Origin: ZC4RG30 sp963812195
GTDB lineage: Bacteria > Pseudomonadota > Gammaproteobacteria > Steroidobacterales > Steroidobacteraceae
Length of the DNA stretch: 64,000 bases
Assembly (NCBI GenBank): GCA_963812195.1
Contig: CAWEUI010000003.1
Coordinates: forward strand, 16,902 to 80,901
Reading direction: 5' to 3'
In this document: piece after piece, positions 20,528 to 29,222 of the stretch
Position numbering within the stretch: the first letter of the stretch is position 1
How the letters are laid out: each line of letters opens with the position of its first letter
The notes under the pieces: model-generated
What the model was told of the DNA's origin: nothing
Databases searched by the model: none
Seen by the model: the letters and a program-made list of their open reading frames with translations, nothing else
Made by a program: the position numbers and the translations under genes

Positions 20528-23416
20528 ATGCGCCTTAGACTCTTGAAAGCGGCTGCGGCGGCCCTGCTGCTGGCCATGCCGGCCATTTCCTTTGGTTTGG
20601 GACTGGGCGAGATCCAGCTCAAGTCGACCCTGAATGCGCCGCTGAACGCCGAAATCGAGCTTTTCGCGACCGACGAGGAGCTGGGTACCCTGAATGCCCA
20701 CCTCGCCTCGCGGGACACCTTCACCCGGTACGGGCTGGACTACCCGGCCTTCCTGTCGGGGGTGAAGGTCAGCGTCGAACGCCTCGCCGACGGGCGCAAG
20801 GCGCTGCAGCTCACCACCACGGCTCCTGTCACGGATCCCTTTGCCACTTTCCTGGTTGAAGCCAGCTGGGCGCGCGGCCGCATCCAGCGCGAATACACCG
20901 TGCTGTTCGATCCGCCGGCGTTCGCGCCGTCCCAGAGTGCCGCGGCGGCCCCAGTGGCGGCCCCGACGGCCGGTGCCGCGCCCGGAGCACAGATATCACG
21001 TCCGGCCGCGCCGCCTCGGGCCGCGGCCCCGGCCCGCGCCACGCCGGCGCCGGCTGCCCGACCGGCACCCGCCCCGGCGGCTTCCGGCGGTGGCGGCGAC
21101 TACAAGGTCCCGCGCGGCGATTCGCTGTCGTCCATCGCGCTGAACAATTACGGTGAGGCCGAGCTGCAGCAGGCGATGATCGCCATCTATCGCGCCAACC
21201 CGCGTGCCTTCGGCGGCAACATCAACCAGCTGCTGGCCGGTGCCGTGCTGCGGCTGCCCAGTGAGGCGGATGTCGCGTCGCTGGATCGCAGTGAAGCCGT
21301 GGGCGAGGTGCGCCGGCAGATGGCCCAATGGTCCAGCCGCGCCGCGCCCGCTGCCGGCGGCGAGACGTCACCGCGACTGGTGCTGGTGCCGCCCGCCGGT
21401 GCTGGAACCGGCACTGAATCCGCAACCGGCACTTCGTCCGGCAAGTCCCCGGCTGCACCGGCGCAGCAACCTGGCCCGGCGGCCGCAGGCAATCGTGTAC
21501 AGGTGGGCGATGCCGGTCTGGCCAACCTGCAGCAGAACGCATCCAAGCCCGGTGAAAACGCCGCGGCGCCAACCCCGGCCGGCGCTACGCCAGCCCCGGG
21601 TGAAGAAGTTTCGGCAGATGAATTGACGCCCCAGGCCGGGCAGGCGGCAACTCCGGAGGCGCAGACGGCGGTGCCGCCCAAGGCGCAGCCGCCCAAGTCG
21701 GCAGCCAGGCCTGCGAGCAAGGCGCCGCCGCCCGAGCCGACCCTGCTCGACCGGTTGCTCGGATACAAGTACGTGATCGGCGGTGCATTGGCCCTGCTGC
21801 TGGTGCTGGCGCTGGCAGTGCGCGCGGCCCGGCGCCGGCGTGAATCGGCGGATGACGGTTTCGCGCCGTTTGCCATCGAGCCGGACATGCCCGAGGAGGA
21901 GCGCGACACCAGCTCCGACACCTTCCCGCTGCGCAAGGTGTCCGAGAGCCGCGATCCGAGCATCGTCGTCGAGGAGAACGCTGCGCCATCTGCGGCTGCG
22001 CGCAAGGAAACCCCGCGCACGGTAGATCTGGAAGAGGCCCCGGCGGCCGCGCCCGGTGTCGATGCCACCGGTACTTTCGAACAGGGCGATCCGCTTGCCG
22101 AGGCGGATTTCCACATGGCGTACGGCCTGTACGACCAGGCCGCCGATCTGGTCAAGCTGGCCATTGCGCGCGAGCCGGGGCGCCGTGACCTGAAGCTCAA
22201 GCTGCTGGAGGTCTACTTCGTCTGGGGCAACAAGGACCAGTTCCTGCAGATGGCGCGCGAGCTGTCCGAGTCGCGCGACGCGGCCCAGCCGGGCGAGTGG
22301 GAAAAAGTCGTCATCATGGGCAAGCAGCTGGCTCCGGAGGATCCACTGTTCACGCAGTCCCAGGGTGGCGTCGGTCCCGGTTCGGTCGATCTGAACCTCG
22401 AGGGTGGCCAGAACCTGGTCGATTTCGACCTGCCGAGCGAGTCTTCCACGCGCCTGCCCCAGCTGGGTGGGGATGCGACGGGCGATGCGGGCAAGGATGA
22501 TGGTGGGCTGGACTTCACGCTGGAAGACACGGGACAGAATACCGCCCTGCCTGCCACGGATACGGGCGCCAACGCGGCGCTGGGTGCCAATGACGACACC
22601 GGCACCAACAAGGCGCTGGAGTCCAGCGACACGACCCTCAGCACGCAGCAGCTACCCCGGCAGGGCGACACGCAGCAGCTGCCGACGCAGGAACTCCCGC
22701 AGCAGAATTACGCGATCGACGGTCCGACTGTCGAGCAGCCGGCTCTGGGCGTCGACGATACGCTGGCCGGCAAGATCGACGCGCCGCGCGCGCCGGTGGG
22801 CGGTACGGACCAGACGGCAGAGCTTGCGCTGGACGACCTGGGGCTGGATCTGGGCAAGCTCGAGGCCACCGGCTCGAATCTGCTCGAGGACTCGCAGATC
22901 AATCGCGCGCTGGATGCCGACGATGCCGGGTCGGACAACGCCGAGACGCTGGTCGCGGGCCTGGACGATACGGCGCGCCAGCAGTTGCAGCAGCATGACA
23001 ATGTCGAGGCAACGGAGCTGGTACCGATGCCGGATTCGGATACCGGCGACACTTCGCGCGTGTCCGCGCTGGATCTGAATCTGGATTCCGACGACGCCAA
23101 TGCCTCCACCGGCAAGCGTGACACACCTGATTTCAATCTGGATCTGGACGTCGGCGCAGCCGAGCAGTCGCCGGATGGCGAGTACCAGCGTACACAGCGA
23201 CTGGAGCCGGGCGGATTCAGCGATAACGACGCGACGCAGCGCGATCTGGAGCCGGTGTCGATGAGCGAGGTCGGCACCAAGCTCGATCTGGCACGTGCCT
23301 ACATGGACATGGGTGATCCCGACGGTGCCCGCAACATTCTGGGCGAGGTGCTCTCGGAAGGATCGCCGACGCAGCGCCAGGAAGCCCAGCGCCTGCTGGA
23401 TTCGATTCCGGGGTAG
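20528..23416 (+). CDS. fimV: FimV-type polar hub protein with LysM domain
   Basis: A 962-residue inner-membrane protein of the FimV family, which binds peptidoglycan and organises type IV pili, chemosensory proteins and polar landmarks. A signal peptide (residues 1-22) is followed by the conserved FimV N-terminal domain (LGEIQLKSTLNAPLNAEIEL), a Pro/Ala linker, a LysM domain (about 192-245, VPRGDSLSSIALNNYG), a second long low-complexity linker, a transmembrane helix (about 413-434), an acidic cytoplasmic stretch of roughly 400 residues with a TPR-like segment, and the FimV C-terminal domain ending in ARNILGEVLSEGSPTQRQEA. GGGGAGT precedes the ATG. Its position between asd and truA is conserved. 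It should work with the FimX-like protein at 11 kb. Confidence 0.93.
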   Translation: MRLRLLKAAAAALLLAMPAISFGLGLGEIQLKSTLNAPLNAEIELFATDEELGTLNAHLASRDTFTRYGLDYPAFLSGVKVSVERLADGRKALQLTTTAPVTDPFATFLVEASWARGRIQREYTVLFDPPAFAPSQSAAAAPVAAPTAGAAPGAQISRPAAPPRAAAPARATPAPAARPAPAPAASGGGGDYKVPRGDSLSSIALNNYGEAELQQAMIAIYRANPRAFGGNINQLLAGAVLRLPSEADVASLDRSEAVGEVRRQMAQWSSRAAPAAGGETSPRLVLVPPAGAGTGTESATGTSSGKSPAAPAQQPGPAAAGNRVQVGDAGLANLQQNASKPGENAAAPTPAGATPAPGEEVSADELTPQAGQAATPEAQTAVPPKAQPPKSAARPASKAPPPEPTLLDRLLGYKYVIGGALALLLVLALAVRAARRRRESADDGFAPFAIEPDMPEEERDTSSDTFPLRKVSESRDPSIVVEENAAPSAAARKETPRTVDLEEAPAAAPGVDATGTFEQGDPLAEADFHMAYGLYDQAADLVKLAIAREPGRRDLKLKLLEVYFVWGNKDQFLQMARELSESRDAAQPGEWEKVVIMGKQLAPEDPLFTQSQGGVGPGSVDLNLEGGQNLVDFDLPSESSTRLPQLGGDATGDAGKDDGGLDFTLEDTGQNTALPATDTGANAALGANDDTGTNKALESSDTTLSTQQLPRQGDTQQLPTQELPQQNYAIDGPTVEQPALGVDDTLAGKIDAPRAPVGGTDQTAELALDDLGLDLGKLEATGSNLLEDSQINRALDADDAGSDNAETLVAGLDDTARQQLQQHDNVEATELVPMPDSDTGDTSRVSALDLNLDSDDANASTGKRDTPDFNLDLDVGAAEQSPDGEYQRTQRLEPGGFSDNDATQRDLEPVSMSEVGTKLDLARAYMDMGDPDGARNILGEVLSEGSPTQRQEAQRLLDSIPG

Positions 23417-23422
23417 CGCGCC

Positions 23423-24232
23423 ATGGCGCGCGTTGCCGTCGGCGTCGAGTACGACGGCCGCGGCTTTTGCGGCTGGCAGCAGCAGGGTGATGTCCCTTCT
23501 GTGCAGCAGGCCTTGCAGGAGGCGCTCGGCAAGGTCTGCGACCACCCGGTCGAACTGACCGCGGCGGGACGCACCGATGCCGGTGTGCATGCGCGCGCCC
23601 AGGTGGCCCATTTCGAACTGGCCAGTCCGCGCACCGAGCGTGCGCTGATGCTCGGCGCGAACACCGCGCTGCCGCCAGGCGTGTCGGTTCGTTGGGCGCG
23701 CCAGGTCCCCGCACACTTTCACGCACGCTATGCGGCTCTGGCGCGCACCTACCGGTACTGCATCCTGAACCGCTCCGCGCGACCGGCACTGGCCGCGGGG
23801 CGTGTCGCGTTCGCGCATCGTCCACTGGATGCGGATGCCATGCGGGAGGCCGCCCGGCATCTGCTGGGCAGTCACGACTTCAGTGCCCTGCGCGCGGCCG
23901 AGTGCCAGGCGCGATCGCCGGTGCGCAACCTGGCCAGGCTGGAGGTCGCTCGTGTGGGTGAGTTCGTGCTGCTGGAGGTCACGGCCAATGCCTTCCTGCA
24001 CCACATGGTGCGCAACATCGCCGGTCTGCTGATGCATGTGGGCATGGGCGAAGCCGGGCCGGATTTCGCCGCCGAAGTGTTGGCTGGGCGCGACCGCCGT
24101 CTCGCGCCCGCCACGGCTGCCGCCGACGGACTGTACCTGTGGCGTGTGCAGTATCCGGCGGTTTTCGGCCTGCCGGATGATTCCGATATCATGCGCGCTC
24201 CCGCCGGTTGCCCGGCGGACCTGTTGGGGTAG
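23423..24232 (+). CDS. truA: tRNA pseudouridine(38-40) synthase
   Basis: TruA isomerises uridines 38-40 in the anticodon stem of many tRNAs. The 269-residue product has the catalytic aspartate in AAGRTDAGVHA, the GWQ motif near the N-terminus (FCGWQQQGD) and the C-terminal MVRNIAGLLMHVG segment. It starts six bases after fimV ends and stops two bases before accD begins, so co-expression is likely. In Pseudomonas and Xanthomonas relatives trpF or trpFBA often lie between truA and accD; here nothing does. Confidence 0.95.
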   Translation: MARVAVGVEYDGRGFCGWQQQGDVPSVQQALQEALGKVCDHPVELTAAGRTDAGVHARAQVAHFELASPRTERALMLGANTALPPGVSVRWARQVPAHFHARYAALARTYRYCILNRSARPALAAGRVAFAHRPLDADAMREAARHLLGSHDFSALRAAECQARSPVRNLARLEVARVGEFVLLEVTANAFLHHMVRNIAGLLMHVGMGEAGPDFAAEVLAGRDRRLAPATAAADGLYLWRVQYPAVFGLPDDSDIMRAPAGCPADLLG

Positions 24233-24234
24233 TA

Positions 24235-25119
24235 ATGTCCTGGTTCGAGAAGATTGTTCCCTCCAAGATCAAGACCGAGCGCACGCGTCGTCTGCGTTCC
24301 GTGCCGGAGGGTCTGTGGGTCAAGTGCCCGGCCTGCGACTCGGTGCTGTATCGCGCCGAGATCGAGCGCAATCTGCATGTGTGCCCGAAGTGCAGCCACC
24401 ACATGCGCATGCGGGCGCGCGAGCGCCTGACGAGGTTCCTCGATCCGGATTCCACCGTCGAGATCGGTGCCAACGTGCTGCCCGAGGATCCGCTCAAGTT
24501 CCGCGACAGCAAGCGCTACCGGGACCGCCTGGCGGCGGCGCAGAAGAACACCGGTGAGAAGGACGCGCTGGTGGCCATGGCCGGCCGCCTGCACGGCGAG
24601 CCGGTGATTGCGGCTGCCTTCGAGTTCAGCTTTCTCGGCGGTTCCATGGGCTCGGTGGTGGGGGAGCGCTTCTATCGCGCGGTGCAGCGCGCTATCGCGG
24701 ACGGCGCGCCGCTGGTGTGCTTCTCGGCAACCGGCGGGGCGCGCATGCAGGAGGCGCTGCTGTCGCTGATGCAGATGGCCAAGACCAGCGCGGCGCTGGC
24801 GCGCCTGGCCCAGGCGCGGTTGCCCTATGTTTCGGTTCTGACCGATCCGACCACCGGTGGCGTTTCGGCAAGCCTGGCCATGCTGGGTGACATCAACATC
24901 GGCGAACCGCGCGCCTTGATCGGCTTCGCCGGTCCGCGCGTGATTGCGCAGACCGTGCGCGAGACGCTGCCTGAAGGGTTCCAGCGCAGCGAATTCCTGC
25001 TGGAGAAGGGCGCGCTGGACCTGATCATGGACCGGCGCGACCAGCGCGATCACATTGCCCGCCTGCTGCGCATGCTGACGCACAAACCGGCGCCGGAACC
25101 GGTGCCGGACGAATCCTGA
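24235..25119 (+). CDS. accD: Acetyl-CoA carboxylase carboxyltransferase subunit beta
   Basis: AccD, with AccA, forms the carboxyltransferase that moves CO2 from biotin to acetyl-CoA, giving malonyl-CoA for fatty acid synthesis. The 294-residue chain starts MSWFEKIVPSKI, with the zinc ribbon formed by C31, C34, C50 and C53 (KCPACDS and VCPKCSHH), followed by the crotonase-like carboxyltransferase core containing the GGARMQE and TTGGVSASLAMLGD segments. The ATG at 24235 is preferred over an upstream in-frame extension inside truA because the family begins there. It is followed 14 bases later by folC. Confidence 0.96.
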   Translation: MSWFEKIVPSKIKTERTRRLRSVPEGLWVKCPACDSVLYRAEIERNLHVCPKCSHHMRMRARERLTRFLDPDSTVEIGANVLPEDPLKFRDSKRYRDRLAAAQKNTGEKDALVAMAGRLHGEPVIAAAFEFSFLGGSMGSVVGERFYRAVQRAIADGAPLVCFSATGGARMQEALLSLMQMAKTSAALARLAQARLPYVSVLTDPTTGGVSASLAMLGDINIGEPRALIGFAGPRVIAQTVRETLPEGFQRSEFLLEKGALDLIMDRRDQRDHIARLLRMLTHKPAPEPVPDES

Positions 25120-25133
25120 AGCGGACTGCTGCC

Positions 25134-26396
25134 GTGAGTAGCGCCCGCAGCCTCGATGACTGGCTGCGCGTTCAGGAGACCGTCCACGGGCTGGGCATCG
25201 ATCTGGGGCTCACGCGGGTTCGCGCAGTGGCCGAGCGCATGGGGCTGCTGCCTTTCGGCCCCCGCACCATCATCGTGGCCGGCACCAATGGCAAGGGATC
25301 CACCGTCGCATGTCTTGAAGCCGTGCTGCGCGGCGTGGGCGTCAAGGCGGGCGCCTTCACATCGCCGCACCTGATCCGCTACAACGAGCGCATCCGTGTC
25401 GACGGAGCCGAGGCATCCGACGCGGAGCTGATCGCGGCGTTTGAGGCCATCGATGCGGCGCGCGGCGATATCACCCTGACCTTCTTCGAGTACAACGCGC
25501 TGGCGGCAATGGCGGTGTTTCGCGCGCGCGCGGTGCAGGTGGCAGTGCTCGAAGTGGGGCTGGGCGGCCGTCTGGACGCGGTCAATATCGTCGATGCCGA
25601 GGCCGCCATCGTCTGCTCGATAGGCCTGGATCATGCCGACTGGCTGGGCACCGACATCGAGCTCATCGGGCGCGAGAAAGCCGGCGTGTTCCGCACCGGC
25701 GCGCTGGCGGTGCTGGCTGATCCGGCCATGGTTGCTTCGGTGGAACAGGAAGCGCGGCGGTTGCAGGCACGACTGCTGCGTGCCGGCCATGAATTCCAAT
25801 GGCAGGCCCGCGGCGCACAGTGGCACTTCACCACGCATGAGCTGGAACTGGCGGGGTTGCCCGTGCCCGGGCTGGCCGGTGATGCGCAACTGGCCAACGC
25901 CGCAGCGGCACTGGCCACCCTGCACGCAATGGGTTTGCTGGGCGCCGGCGATGCGCCCGCGATCGCCGCCGCATTGCGGGGGCTGGTGCTGCCAGGCCGG
26001 TTCCAGCTCGTGCGCGGGGCCGTGGACTGGATACTGGATGTGGCGCACAACCCGGCCGCGGCGCGGGTGCTGGCCCGCAATCTGGCCGATCACCCCGCTG
26101 CCGGCCGGACCCTGTGCGTGGCGGCGATCCTGGGCGACAAGGACATCGCGGCGGTGGCGCAGGAACTGTCCGGTGTCATCGATCAATGGTTCCTGTGCGG
26201 CATCCAGGCGCCGCGGGGCCTGAGCGCGCAGGAGCTGGCGGCGCGCTCGCCGTTGTTTGCCGGAGCCGTGCTGGCTGTCGACGTGGCGCAGGCGATGCGT
26301 CAGGCCGCAGCAGACGCGCGGCCCGGCGATCGCATCGTGGTGTGCGGATCATTCCTGCTCGTGGCACCGGCATTGCAGTTGCTCGGCCTCTACTGA
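25134..26396 (+). CDS. folC: Dihydrofolate/folylpolyglutamate synthase
   Basis: FolC adds glycine-dependent glutamate chains: it makes dihydrofolate from dihydropteroate and then polyglutamylates folates. The 420-residue protein has the Mur-ligase ATP-binding loop GTNGKGST (around residue 50), the SPHLIRYNERI motif, the GLGGRLDAVN segment and the C-terminal Rossmann-like domain with DVAHNPAAAR. It begins at the GTG at 25134. The accD-folC-dedD-cvpA-purF order is the standard gammaproteobacterial arrangement. Confidence 0.95.
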   Translation: MSSARSLDDWLRVQETVHGLGIDLGLTRVRAVAERMGLLPFGPRTIIVAGTNGKGSTVACLEAVLRGVGVKAGAFTSPHLIRYNERIRVDGAEASDAELIAAFEAIDAARGDITLTFFEYNALAAMAVFRARAVQVAVLEVGLGGRLDAVNIVDAEAAIVCSIGLDHADWLGTDIELIGREKAGVFRTGALAVLADPAMVASVEQEARRLQARLLRAGHEFQWQARGAQWHFTTHELELAGLPVPGLAGDAQLANAAAALATLHAMGLLGAGDAPAIAAALRGLVLPGRFQLVRGAVDWILDVAHNPAAARVLARNLADHPAAGRTLCVAAILGDKDIAAVAQELSGVIDQWFLCGIQAPRGLSAQELAARSPLFAGAVLAVDVAQAMRQAAADARPGDRIVVCGSFLLVAPALQLLGLY

Positions 26397-26421
26397 ACGC
26401 GATGCGCTAACATCCGCGGCC

Positions 26422-26445
26422 ATGATCGCACTGACCTGGCGCTGA
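26422..26445 (+). other. Possible seven-codon leader frame before the SPOR gene
   Basis: An ATG at 26422 opens a seven-codon frame (MIALTWR) that stops five bases before the GTG of the next gene. A TAACAT hexamer ends eight bases before this ATG, so a transcript starting there would carry the mini-frame at its very 5' end. It may be translated and coupled to the next gene, or it may be chance. Confidence 0.25.
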
Positions 26446-26450
26446 TCCGC

Positions 26451-27116
26451 GTGGAAACCTCCACCAAAGAACGGCTGACTGGTGCGCTGCTGGTGGTGCT
26501 GGCGCTGGTGGTGGTCGTGCCGGAGCTGCTGTCCGGTCGCCGTCCGACCCATACAGGTGATCTGCCCGCGCAGAATCCCGAGGAGGGCGCGCCGCTGCAG
26601 ACCTACAACGTGCAGCTCAACGCGCCAGATACCGGGGCCGCGGCGCCTCGCGACGTGCCCGCGGCGGCGGCAGCGCAGATCGCCGCCGTGCCGCCACCGG
26701 TGACCAGCGAAACGCCACCGGTCGTGAACAAGGCCGCGGCGGCACCATCGGCCGGGCCCGCCGCGCCAGCCAGGCCGATCCAGGAGCCCGCGCCCGCGCC
26801 AGCGCCCGCGCAACCGGTGAGCAAGAAGAAGGCCGTAAAGCCCGCAGCGTCCGCAACCGGGGCGTCCGCGGGGCAGGCGGCACCGTCCGGCTGGTGGGTT
26901 CAGCTCGGCGGCTTCTCATCCGACGAAAACGCGCAGCGCCTGGCAAGGAAGATGCGCAAGGCAGGCTTCCCGATCCAGGTTTCACGAGAGCGCATAAATG
27001 GCAAGGAACTGCATATGGTTCGTGCCGGTCCCGTGGCTGATCGGGCCGCTGCCACGGCGTTGCAGGGCCGGCTGGCGGCAGCCGGCCAGAAGAAGTCGCT
27101 ACTGGTCGCACCGTAG
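26451..27116 (+). CDS. dedD: SPOR-domain cell division protein, DedD type
   Basis: A 221-residue membrane protein. Residues 8-25 form a single transmembrane helix (LTGALLVVLALVVVVPEL), then comes a long Ala/Pro-rich periplasmic linker, then a C-terminal SPOR domain (about 147-221, beginning WWVQLGGFSSDENAQRLARK) that binds denuded glycan strands at the septum. It therefore resembles DedD, a non-essential helper of septal constriction. The start is the GTG at 26451. Position between folC and cvpA is as in other gammaproteobacteria. Confidence 0.9.
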   Translation: METSTKERLTGALLVVLALVVVVPELLSGRRPTHTGDLPAQNPEEGAPLQTYNVQLNAPDTGAAAPRDVPAAAAAQIAAVPPPVTSETPPVVNKAAAAPSAGPAAPARPIQEPAPAPAPAQPVSKKKAVKPAASATGASAGQAAPSGWWVQLGGFSSDENAQRLARKMRKAGFPIQVSRERINGKELHMVRAGPVADRAAATALQGRLAAAGQKKSLLVAP

Positions 27117-27190
27117 GGCGTGGTCAAAGTGTAAAATGCCTGCCATGTCGCCATCGCAATCGGGCGGCAAGGAGCGCGGTTCGCGGCAAG

Positions 27191-27685
27191 ATGGTCACGC
27201 TCGATTACATCGTCCTGGCGATCATTCTGATTTCAGCCGTTGTCGGCGCGTTTCGCGGCTTGCTCCGGGAAGTCTTTTCCGTCATCTCCTGGGTTCTGGC
27301 AGTGTGGCTGGCGTGGAAGCTGGCGCCGCAGCTGGCACCCAAGTTCGGCGGGGCATTGCGCGACCCGGCGTACGGCCTGTGGGCGGCCCGTACCCTGATC
27401 TTCCTGCCTGTTGTCATAGCCGGGTACTACCTCGGCGCGGCGGTGAACCACTTCGTGCGCCTGTCCATGTTCAGCGGGCTGGACCGGCTGCTTGGATTCG
27501 TGCTGGGACTGGCACGTGGGCTTGTAATCATTGGTATTGGCATCATCCTGGCGCAGGCCATGCAGCTGGACAAGGAAGCCTGGTGGAAGCAGTCGCGTCT
27601 GGTGGCAGGCATCAATCCGGTGGCCGGCATCCTGCGGGCGCTGGCCGGTGATCGCCTGCCGTCGAGTCTGGTGGGCGAGGGCTGA
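27191..27685 (+). CDS. cvpA: CvpA family membrane protein
   Basis: A 164-residue inner-membrane protein of the colicin V production family, with four predicted helices (about 5-22, 30-45, 64-84 and 102-125) and the conserved N-terminal pattern YIVLAIILISAVVGAFRGLLRE. The family is required for colicin V export and has been linked to envelope stress and bile resistance; the molecular activity is unknown. It precedes purF by 12 bases, the usual cvpA-purF pair. A TAAAAT hexamer at 27132-27137 is the only promoter-like element in the 74-base gap before it. Confidence 0.9.
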   Translation: MVTLDYIVLAIILISAVVGAFRGLLREVFSVISWVLAVWLAWKLAPQLAPKFGGALRDPAYGLWAARTLIFLPVVIAGYYLGAAVNHFVRLSMFSGLDRLLGFVLGLARGLVIIGIGIILAQAMQLDKEAWWKQSRLVAGINPVAGILRALAGDRLPSSLVGEG

Positions 27686-27697
27686 GGCGGAGGGTTC

Positions 27698-29194
27698 ATG
27701 TGCGCAATCGTTGGCATCGTTAGTCGCAGTCCGGTCAATCAGCAGCTCTATGACGCGCTGACCGTGCTGCAGCATCGCGGACAGGATGCCGCCGGCATCA
27801 TGACCGCGGACGGCAGCGAGCTGTTCGAGGCACGCGGCAAGGGGCTGGTGCGCGACGTGTTCGGCCAGCGCGACATGGAATCGCTGCGCGGCACCATGGG
27901 CATTGCGCATGCGCGCTATCCGACGGCCGGTGGCGATACCGGTTCGGAAGTGCAGCCGTTCTACGTGAATGCACCGTACGGCATCTGCCTGGGTCACAAC
28001 GGCAATCTGACCAATGCCGGCGAACTGGCCAACGTTCTCACGCGCGAGGAGCGCCGCCACCTGAACACCAGCTCCGATTCGGAGGTGCTGCTCAACGTGT
28101 TCGCCTCCGAACTGCACCGGGTCGGTACCCCGCGCGCCACGCCGGGCGACATCTTCGCCGCCTGCAACGCCGTCTACCGGCGCTGCCGGGGCGCCTACGC
28201 GGTGGTGGCGATGATCATCGGCCACGGCGTGCTCGGATTCCGCGATCCCCACGGCATCCGCCCGCTGATCCTCGGCCAGCGCCGCAGCAGCCGCGGCATG
28301 GAGTACATGCTGGCCTCCGAAAGCGTGGCGCTGACCATGGCCTCCTTCGAGGTGGTGCGCGATGTGGCGCCGGGCGAAGCGGTGTTCATCGACGAGCTGG
28401 GTCGCCTGCACACAAACCAATGCGTGCCGGTGGCGCGCCACACGCCGTGCATCTTCGAGTACGTCTACTTCGCGCGCCCGGATTCGATCATCGACAACAT
28501 CTCCGTGTACCGCGCCCGCATGCGCATGGGCGAGAGGCTGGCGGAGAAGCTCAAGCGCGAGCACCCGGACCACGACATCGACGTGGTGATCCCGATCCCG
28601 GATACCAGCCGTACCTGCGCGTTGCAGCTCGCCCAGAAGCTGCGCATCAAGTATCGCGAGGGCTTCAACAAGAACCGCTACATCGGCCGCACCTTCATCA
28701 TGCCCGGCCAGGAGCAGCGGCTGAAGTCCGTGCGCCGCAAGCTCTCGGCCATCGATTTCGAGTTCCGCGGCAAGAACGTGCTGCTGGTGGATGACTCGAT
28801 CGTGCGCGGCACGACTTCCGCGCAGATCATCGAGCTGGCGCGCGAAGCCGGGGCCCGCAAGGTGTACTTCGCCTCTGCGGCGCCGCCGGTGCGCTACCCC
28901 TATGTGTACGGCATCGACATGCCCGCGGCCTCGGAGCTGGTGGCGGCGGGTCGGGAGGTGGACGAGATCGCCACGCAGATCGGGGCCGACTGGCTGCTCT
29001 ACCAGGATCTGAAAGATCTGGTGGCTGCCTGCCAGCACGACAACGCCGCGATATCCGAATTCGATACGTCCTGCTTCTCCGGCACCTACGTGACCGGTGA
29101 CGTCACGCCGGAATACCTGGAGCGACTGGAGCGTGAGCGCTCCGATGGCGCCCAGGCCAGGCGCCGCGACGGCGCGCTCAAGGTAGTCAGCTGA
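27698..29194 (+). CDS. purF: Amidophosphoribosyltransferase
   Basis: PurF commits PRPP to purine synthesis by transferring ammonia from glutamine to give phosphoribosylamine. The 498-residue protein has the class II glutaminase domain, with the N-terminal nucleophile Cys2 in MCAIVGIV exposed directly after Met removal (no propeptide), and a phosphoribosyltransferase domain with the PRPP loop VLLVDDSIVRGTTS near residue 365. No iron-sulfur cysteine pattern is apparent, as in the E. coli type. The length is normal (E. coli 505). Confidence 0.96.
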   Translation: MCAIVGIVSRSPVNQQLYDALTVLQHRGQDAAGIMTADGSELFEARGKGLVRDVFGQRDMESLRGTMGIAHARYPTAGGDTGSEVQPFYVNAPYGICLGHNGNLTNAGELANVLTREERRHLNTSSDSEVLLNVFASELHRVGTPRATPGDIFAACNAVYRRCRGAYAVVAMIIGHGVLGFRDPHGIRPLILGQRRSSRGMEYMLASESVALTMASFEVVRDVAPGEAVFIDELGRLHTNQCVPVARHTPCIFEYVYFARPDSIIDNISVYRARMRMGERLAEKLKREHPDHDIDVVIPIPDTSRTCALQLAQKLRIKYREGFNKNRYIGRTFIMPGQEQRLKSVRRKLSAIDFEFRGKNVLLVDDSIVRGTTSAQIIELAREAGARKVYFASAAPPVRYPYVYGIDMPAASELVAAGREVDEIATQIGADWLLYQDLKDLVAACQHDNAAISEFDTSCFSGTYVTGDVTPEYLERLERERSDGAQARRRDGALKVVS

Positions 29195-29222
29195 TCGGCC
29201 GCCTGGTGCGGGGAGCGTCGAC

